Shown here piece after piece: positions 6,375 to 10,655 of a DNA stretch of 10,655 nt. The notes under the pieces were generated by a model, which saw only the letters and a list, made by a program, of their open reading frames with translations, was not told the origin of the DNA and searched no databases. Where the stretch lies: NCBI GenBank assembly GCA_035504175.1, contig DATJSJ010000024.1, forward strand, positions 1 to 10,655, in the 5' to 3' direction. Every line of letters begins with the position of its first letter. Position 1 is the stretch's first letter. Origin of the DNA: DATJSJ01 sp035504175 (GTDB lineage: Bacteria > Pseudomonadota > Alphaproteobacteria > Acetobacterales > Acetobacteraceae). A program made the position numbers and the translations under genes.

Positions 6375-7643
6375 ATGATTCGCCTCGCCCCGATCGCTCC
6401 GGTGCTGCTCGGCGTGCTGATCGCCCAGGTGGCGCTCGGCATCATGACGCCGCTGATCCCGCTGCTGCTGCTGCACCAGGGGGTGGCGACCGAGACGATC
6501 GGCGTGGTGGCGTCGGCCTACTTCCTCGGCTTTCTGACCGGCACGCAGACGGTGCAGCGGATCGTTGCGGCGGTCGGGCATATCCGCGCATTTGCGGTGT
6601 TCGCGGCCTGTGGGGCCGATGCGGCGCTGCTGCTGCTGCTGACCGGCAATCCGTGGAGCTGGGCGGCGCTGCGCTTCCTGATCGGCTTCGCGATGGCCGG
6701 GCTGTTCCTGGTGGCGGAGAGCTGGCTCAACGACCGTGCGACCAAGACCACGCGCGGGCGGGTGTTCGGCGCCTATCTGGTCGTCTCCTGGGGCGGTTCG
6801 GCGCTGGGGCCCTTCGCGCTCAACGTCGTGGCCGCGGACCGGGTGCTGTTCGCGTGGGTGGCGTTTGCTTTCACCACGGCGCTGCTGCCGATGGCGTTGA
6901 CGCATCAATCCAATCCGGAGATCGGGCGGCGCGAGCGGTTCAGCCTGCTGCGGCTGTTTCGCGCCTCGCCGCTGGGCGTGGTTGCGTGCACCACCTCCGG
7001 GCTGGTCAACAGCTCCTTCTACGCGTTGACGCCGGTCTATCTGCGGGCGCACGGCCATCCGGCCGGTGACGTGTCGCTGTTCATCTCGGCGGCGATGCTC
7101 GCGGCCCTGCTGGTGCAGTTCCCGGTCGGGCAGATCTCGGATGCGTTCGGGCGGCGGCCGGTGACGCTGGCGGCGCTGATCCTGGCGATGATTGCGGCGG
7201 CGACGCTTGGCTGGGCGGGGAGGCACAGCTTTCCGGCGCTGCTCGCGCTTGGCGCAATCTATGCCGGGCTGACGGCGCCGCTGTACGGGCTCGGGGCGGG
7301 GCAGACGAACGACAACATCCCGCGCGAGGAATTCGTCGGCGCGAGCGGCGGGCTGCTGTTCGCCTGGGCGCTGGGCTCGAGTCTGGGGCCGACACTGGCC
7401 GCGACGACGATGGCGCATCTTGGCCCGTCGGGCCTGTTCACCTTTCTTGCCACCGTGCTGTTTGCGGTGGCGGGCTTCACGGTCACGCGGATGGCGCTGC
7501 GCGCGGCGGTGCCGCTGCTGCACCAGACGGGCTATGTGCCGACCCCGGCGGCGCCGGCGAACGTCGCGGAACTCGATCCGCGGACGGCGTCGAACGGCGT
7601 GGTGCAGCCGGCGACGGCGCGGTCGGGATCGGCGCAGGGCTGA
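6375..7643 (+). CDS. YcaD-like MFS transporter
   Basis: Major facilitator superfamily inner-membrane transporter of 422 residues, about 12 hydrophobic helices in two halves; substrate unknown. Resemblance to the YcaD group is seen in the first helix pair (PLIPLLLLHQGVATETIGVV, 26-45), the conserved helix 4/5 region (RFLIGFAMAGLFLVAESWL, 100-118, followed by RGRVFGAYLVV) and the second-half AWALGSSLGPTLAA (330-343). A loop motif resembling MFS motif A, GQISDAFGRRP, is at 252-262, between the later helices. The last 45 residues are Ala/Pro/Thr-rich and probably a disordered cytoplasmic tail. The ATG at 6375 starts just before helix 1; it has only a weak upstream GAG, and a GTG at 6309 would add an Arg/Gly-rich stretch. 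The gene is divergent from the Fe-alcohol dehydrogenase and converges on an SDR 113 bases away. YcaD proteins have no settled substrate. Confidence 0.88.
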   Translation: MIRLAPIAPVLLGVLIAQVALGIMTPLIPLLLLHQGVATETIGVVASAYFLGFLTGTQTVQRIVAAVGHIRAFAVFAACGADAALLLLLTGNPWSWAALRFLIGFAMAGLFLVAESWLNDRATKTTRGRVFGAYLVVSWGGSALGPFALNVVAADRVLFAWVAFAFTTALLPMALTHQSNPEIGRRERFSLLRLFRASPLGVVACTTSGLVNSSFYALTPVYLRAHGHPAGDVSLFISAAMLAALLVQFPVGQISDAFGRRPVTLAALILAMIAAATLGWAGRHSFPALLALGAIYAGLTAPLYGLGAGQTNDNIPREEFVGASGGLLFAWALGSSLGPTLAATTMAHLGPSGLFTFLATVLFAVAGFTVTRMALRAAVPLLHQTGYVPTPAAPANVAELDPRTASNGVVQPATARSGSAQG

Positions 7644-7756
7644 GCCATCGACGACGCAGGTCGGCGCGACCGGCCGGGCAAGGTTGCACGCGGCCGACGC
7701 GGCTCAGAGGCGCCGTCTTGCCGCGCGGGATCCGTCGGTTTCTGTTGCTGCCGCCA

Positions 7757-8548
7757 TCACCAGAGACTCCAGCCGCCATCGACCTTGAGATCGATGCCGG
7801 TGATGAACGACGCCTCGTCCGAGCAGAGGAAGGCGACGGCGTGCCCGATCTCCGGCGGGTCGCCGAAACGACCGACCGGCGTCATGCGGGTCAGCGCCGC
7901 GATCACGTCGGGATCGACCACCGCCTCGGATTGCTCGGTGAGGAACATGCCCGGACTGATGCAATTGACCGTGATGCCCCACGGCGCCACGGCGATGGCG
8001 AGATCGCGGGTCAGATTGAGCACACCGCCCTTCGAGGTGTGATACCCGACCTGGCGCACCGGCCCGTCGGGTGTCTCGCTGGCGAGCCGCGTGCCATAGA
8101 GCCGGGCATTCATCCCGAGCGAGCCGTAGACCGAGCCGATATTGACGATGCGGCCGAAGCGTTGCGCCCGCATCGTCGGCAGTGCCGCCTGGCTCAGGAA
8201 GAACACGGCATCGAGATTGGTTGCCATCACCCTGCGCCAGTCCTCCGGACTCTCCCGCAGCAGCGGCGCCTGGTGCGAGATGCCGGCATTGTTCACCAGC
8301 ACGTCGAGCCGGCCGAAGCCCGCCAGGCAGCGCTCGACGAGGCGGGCGCGATCGGCGGCGAGCGCGACATCGGCAACCACCGCCTCCGCCGTCCCGCCGC
8401 CGGCCGCAATGTCATCAACCGTACTTCGGAGCGGGGCCTCGCGCCGGCCGGCGAGGACGCAGCAATAGCCCTTGCGGGCCAGAACCGCCGCCGTCGCTCG
8501 TCCGAGCCCCGATCCGGCACCCGTGATCAGTGCCACGCGCTGAACCAT
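7757..8548 (-). CDS. SDR-family oxidoreductase of sugar/polyol type
   Basis: Classical short-chain dehydrogenase of 263 residues, probably oxidising a sugar or polyol brought in by the adjacent ABC transporter. TGAGSGLG is at 9-16, NNAG at 86-89, catalytic Ser139, Tyr169 and Lys173 (YHTSK), and SPG at about 198-200. Two arginines (35-36) at the end of strand 2 suggest NADP(H). The Ser to Tyr distance is 30 residues instead of the usual 13, from an extra loop (around 145-165, with RLYGTRLASETP); similar insertions are known in gluconate 5-dehydrogenase-like sugar SDRs. The C-terminal KVDGGWSLW is typical. The ATG at 8548 has GGTGA five bases upstream; a GTG at 8560 would add four residues. It is the third gene of the module, 54 bases after the binding-protein stop. 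The exact substrate is unknown. Confidence 0.9.
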   Translation of the reverse strand: MVQRVALITGAGSGLGRATAAVLARKGYCCVLAGRREAPLRSTVDDIAAGGGTAEAVVADVALAADRARLVERCLAGFGRLDVLVNNAGISHQAPLLRESPEDWRRVMATNLDAVFFLSQAALPTMRAQRFGRIVNIGSVYGSLGMNARLYGTRLASETPDGPVRQVGYHTSKGGVLNLTRDLAIAVAPWGITVNCISPGMFLTEQSEAVVDPDVIAALTRMTPVGRFGDPPEIGHAVAFLCSDEASFITGIDLKVDGGWSLW

Positions 8549-8569
8549 CGCACTCACCACAAATCTCTT

Positions 8570-8594
8570 CGGCGGCGTGGAAGACGCGCCGCCG
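8570..8594 (-). promoter_or_regulatory. Intercistronic GC hairpin
   Basis: A perfect 8-bp stem (8570-8577 with 8587-8594, 9-base loop) lies in the 54-base gap between the binding-protein stop and the SDR start. No strong T-run follows. It may stabilise the 3' end of the upstream message or lower expression of the SDR relative to the binding protein, as often seen in ABC transporter operons; this role is inferred. Confidence 0.45.
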
Positions 8595-8602
8595 TCGCGA
8601 TG

Positions 8603-9634
8603 TCACGAACAGGCGTTGGTGTAGAGAATCGTATGCGCGATGGTCGGCGAATCGACATTCTGCCGGGTCACCACCTCGGCGCCGGTCTGGTCGAAATAGG
8701 GCACCTGCTCCTTGGTGATCTGATGGCGCAGATATTTCGCCAGCACTGCGACGGCGCGATAGCCCTCCTGATAAGGCTCCTGCGCGACCAGCCCATCGAA
8801 CACGCCGCTGCGCAGCGCCTTGACCTCGTCCGGCGCCGCGTCATAGGCGACCACTTTCACCTTCGCCGCATCGCCGGCCGCCCGCACGGCGGAGGCCGCG
8901 CCTTCAGCGTCGTTCGTGTCGGTGGCGTAGATTCCGGCGAGATCGGGGTTGCGGGCCAGCAGGCCGGAGGTGATCGTCGCCGCCTTGCCGGCATCGGCGC
9001 CGCCATATTCGGTGGGCAATACCTTCACGTTCGGGTAGCGCTTGTGCATCTCGGCGGTGAAGCCATCGACGCGCGCCGCCTGCACCGGAATGCCTGGCTG
9101 GAACGATATGACGCCGACCGCGCCCTGACCGTGCACCGCTTCGCCGAGCATGTCGGCCGCCGCCGCGCCGGCGCCGGCATTGTCGGTGTGGATGTTTTGC
9201 AGCTCCACTTTCTGCGACAGGCTGCCATCCACGGTGACGACGGGCGTTCCTGCCTCCATCAGCGCTTTGACCGGCGCGATGAAGGCCGTGGCGCTGAACG
9301 GGGCGAGCACGATGCCGTCCGGTTTCTTGAGCTGGACGGCGTGGAGGATGCTGATCTCCGGCCCGTAATCGACCGAGGTGCTGCCCTGCCACGTCAGGTC
9401 GACATTGTGCTCCTGCGCCGCCTTTTCAGCGCCGCACTTCATCGTCAGGTAAAACGGATCGGCGGCATCCGCGACGACGAAGGCGATGTGCAGCCTGGCC
9501 TCGTCGGGCCGCGCCGCCGCGCCGGGAAAGGCGGCAATACCGCCCGCGGCGATCGTGGCAAGTGCGGTCGCGACCAGCGGGCCGCGATGCGCGAGGCGAT
9601 GTCCGTGCTTCGGTGCGCTCTTCCACCCAGCCAT
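8603..9634 (-). CDS. Sugar ABC transporter periplasmic substrate-binding protein
   Basis: Ribose-type (RbsB-like, periplasmic binding protein type I fold) binding protein of 343 residues that captures a sugar in the periplasm and delivers it to the permease encoded upstream. A basic N-terminus (residues 1-17) and hydrophobic stretch (about 18-37) form a signal peptide, with likely cleavage near 40-42 (GAAAR). The mature part opens with the expected strand LHIAFVVADAADPFY (48-62), then the hinge-region segments VDLTWQGSTS, KPDGIVLAPFS and GTPVVTVDGSL, and later GIYATDTNDAEGAASAV and VVAYDAAPDEV, all typical of the family. The ATG is certain: AAGGAG (9641-9646 on the complementary strand) is 6 bases away. 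Ligand identity cannot be read from sequence; an aldose, ribitol-like polyol or other small carbohydrate is possible. Only two cysteines are present (67 and 342). Confidence 0.93.
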   Translation of the reverse strand: MAGWKSAPKHGHRLAHRGPLVATALATIAAGGIAAFPGAAARPDEARLHIAFVVADAADPFYLTMKCGAEKAAQEHNVDLTWQGSTSVDYGPEISILHAVQLKKPDGIVLAPFSATAFIAPVKALMEAGTPVVTVDGSLSQKVELQNIHTDNAGAGAAAADMLGEAVHGQGAVGVISFQPGIPVQAARVDGFTAEMHKRYPNVKVLPTEYGGADAGKAATITSGLLARNPDLAGIYATDTNDAEGAASAVRAAGDAAKVKVVAYDAAPDEVKALRSGVFDGLVAQEPYQEGYRAVAVLAKYLRHQITKEQVPYFDQTGAEVVTRQNVDSPTIAHTILYTNACS

Positions 9635-9640
9635 TGCGTT

Positions 9641-9646
9641 CTCCTT
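9641..9646 (-). promoter_or_regulatory. Strong Shine-Dalgarno site of the binding protein
   Basis: AAGGAG on the minus strand, 6 bases before the ATG at 9634. It is the only textbook ribosome binding site in the window and fits the high expression usual for periplasmic binding proteins. Confidence 0.85.
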
Positions 9647-9707
9647 CTCACGACGATGTTGCGTTGCGTCCGTCTTCCCTTGTCGTCTTTGCGCCGCCGG
9701 GTATCGG

Positions 9708-10655
9708 TCACGGCGCGGCCCGGTCGGCGCCCGGGCCGCCGATCAGTCCCATCACGCGTGTCGCGAACGGGGTCGTGCCGTCGGTGGCGCCGGCGAACTC
9801 GCGGAGCGATACGGCGATGATGAGCACGACGCCGACCGCGATGAGCTGGTAGAACGCCGCGAGTCCGATGACCACCAGCCCGTCCTGCAGGATCACGGCC
9901 AGCAGCGCGCCGAACACCGATCCCCAGACCGAGATCCGGCCGCCGAACAGGTTGGTGCCGCCGATCACCGCCCCGGCGATGGCGGCCAGCGCATCCGTCT
10001 GATGGCCGCTGAGATTGGTCGAGGCGTAGCGGCTGAGATCGATGAAGCCGCAGATCCCGGCACAGCCGCCGGCCAGCACGAACAGGGCGGTCAGGCGCGC
10101 CCGCACGCGGACACCGCTGCGTTCCGCCGCCTCGCGCGAGGAACCGAGCGCGAGCGTGTGCAGGCCGAACCGCGTGCGGTTCAGCACGAAGGAGGCGACG
10201 GCCGCGAAGGCGAGCGCGATCAGGGCAGGGTAGGGGATCAGGCCGCCCAGCTTCGCCACCCCGAAATCGGATTGCAGCGCCAGCGGCACGTCCGAGATGT
10301 TGTAGCCGTTGGTGATGACATAGGCGGTGCCGGTGACGATGCCGAGCGTCGCCAGCGTCGCGATGAAGGAGGTCACGCGCAGCCGGGTCACCACCAGCAC
10401 GTTGCAGAGGCCGACAAGGGCACCGCAGGCCAGTGCTGCCGTCGCGCCGGAGATGCATGCGGCCAGCGGATCGGCGAACAGGGCCATCGCCTTGCCGCCG
10501 GCCACGGAGGAGAGAATGACGTTGGCGCCGATCGAGATGTCGAGCTCGCCGGCGCCGAGCAGGAAGGCGACGCCGATGCACAGCAGCACGCTCTCGCTGC
10601 CGTCGAGCGCGATGTCGCTGAGGCTTTGCGGCGTCAGGAACACGAAGCCCGACAG
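9708..10655 (-). CDS. Sugar ABC transporter permease, RbsC-like (5' end missing)
   Basis: Inner-membrane permease of the ribose/xylose/arabinose (RbsC, BPD_transp_2) family; 315 residues are visible and the frame is open to the window edge, so the start and probably the first transmembrane helix lie outside. An internal GTG at 10641-10643 should not be taken as the start, because conserved family sequence (FLTPQSLSDIALDG) spans it. Signatures include the GELDISIGANV segment after the second visible helix, the cytoplasmic coupling loop ALGSSREAAERSGVRVRARL, and the GAVIGGTNLFGGRISVWGSVFGALL segment near the C-terminus. It is followed after 73 bases by the binding protein. The ATPase (RbsA type) is not in the window; it probably lies upstream of this gene, past the right edge. 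The last 25 residues are a short hydrophilic tail. Confidence 0.92.
   Translation of the reverse strand: MSGFVFLTPQSLSDIALDGSESVLLCIGVAFLLGAGELDISIGANVILSSVAGGKAMALFADPLAACISGATAALACGALVGLCNVLVVTRLRVTSFIATLATLGIVTGTAYVITNGYNISDVPLALQSDFGVAKLGGLIPYPALIALAFAAVASFVLNRTRFGLHTLALGSSREAAERSGVRVRARLTALFVLAGGCAGICGFIDLSRYASTNLSGHQTDALAAIAGAVIGGTNLFGGRISVWGSVFGALLAVILQDGLVVIGLAAFYQLIAVGVVLIIAVSLREFAGATDGTTPFATRVMGLIGGPGADRAAP

Noticed and set aside
6227..6445. N-terminal extension of the iron alcohol dehydrogenase
   Set aside because: The added 73 residues are unlike the family and overlap the MFS start region; the ATG at 6226 gives the normal length.
7644..7756. Intrinsic terminator between the MFS gene and the SDR
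   Set aside because: Only short imperfect stems (for example 7659-7663 with 7667-7671) and no T-tract; termination must occur here but I cannot point to the site.
7718..9820. Open frame of 700 codons on the plus strand, antisense to the SDR and binding protein
   Set aside because: Composition is Arg/His/Gly-rich with no recognisable motif, while the opposite strand carries two clear family members with a strong ribosome binding site.
10641..10643. GTG as the permease start codon
   Set aside because: Conserved family sequence continues across it to the window edge, so the gene is 5'-truncated by the window.

Overview
The window is GC-rich DNA with the codon use and gene content of an alphaproteobacterium. 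A hopanoid operon plus GC-rich intergenic palindromes of a kind I associate with Acetobacteraceae (Rhodospirillales) suggests that family; this is inference from gene content, not a database match. Nine protein genes are supported, one cut by the right edge. No RNA gene, CRISPR array or transposase was seen.

Left part (1-5012, plus strand): a roughly 290-base gene-free stretch packed with GC-rich hairpins, including a perfect 23-bp inverted repeat, leads straight into a tight operon: hpnE (hydroxysqualene dehydroxylase), shc/hpnF (squalene-hopene cyclase), hpnG (hopanoid nucleoside phosphorylase) and a short-chain dehydrogenase (SDR). Together the first three make squalene, cyclise it to the hopane skeleton, and remove adenine from adenosylhopane. 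The SDR directly after hpnG is uncharacterised and sits where a reductase of the ribosylhopane aldehyde would be expected. The upstream genes hpnC/hpnD and the radical SAM gene hpnH are not in the window.

Middle (5013-7643): a short hairpin-rich gap, carrying a copy of the same repeat found at the left edge, separates the operon from a convergent iron-dependent alcohol dehydrogenase. That gene shares a 148-bp divergent control region with a YcaD-like major facilitator transporter.

Right part (7757-10655, minus strand): a carbohydrate module read leftward: a ribose-type ABC permease (truncated at the window end), its periplasmic sugar-binding protein with a strong ribosome binding site, and an SDR of the sugar/polyol dehydrogenase type. 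The ATPase of the transporter is not visible and probably lies beyond the right edge. The simplest reading is uptake of a monosaccharide or polyol followed by oxidation by the SDR.

The points most worth following are the hpnG-coupled SDR as a candidate for a missing step in bacteriohopanetetrol formation, and the inverted composite palindrome array whose edge coincides with the hpnE start codon.
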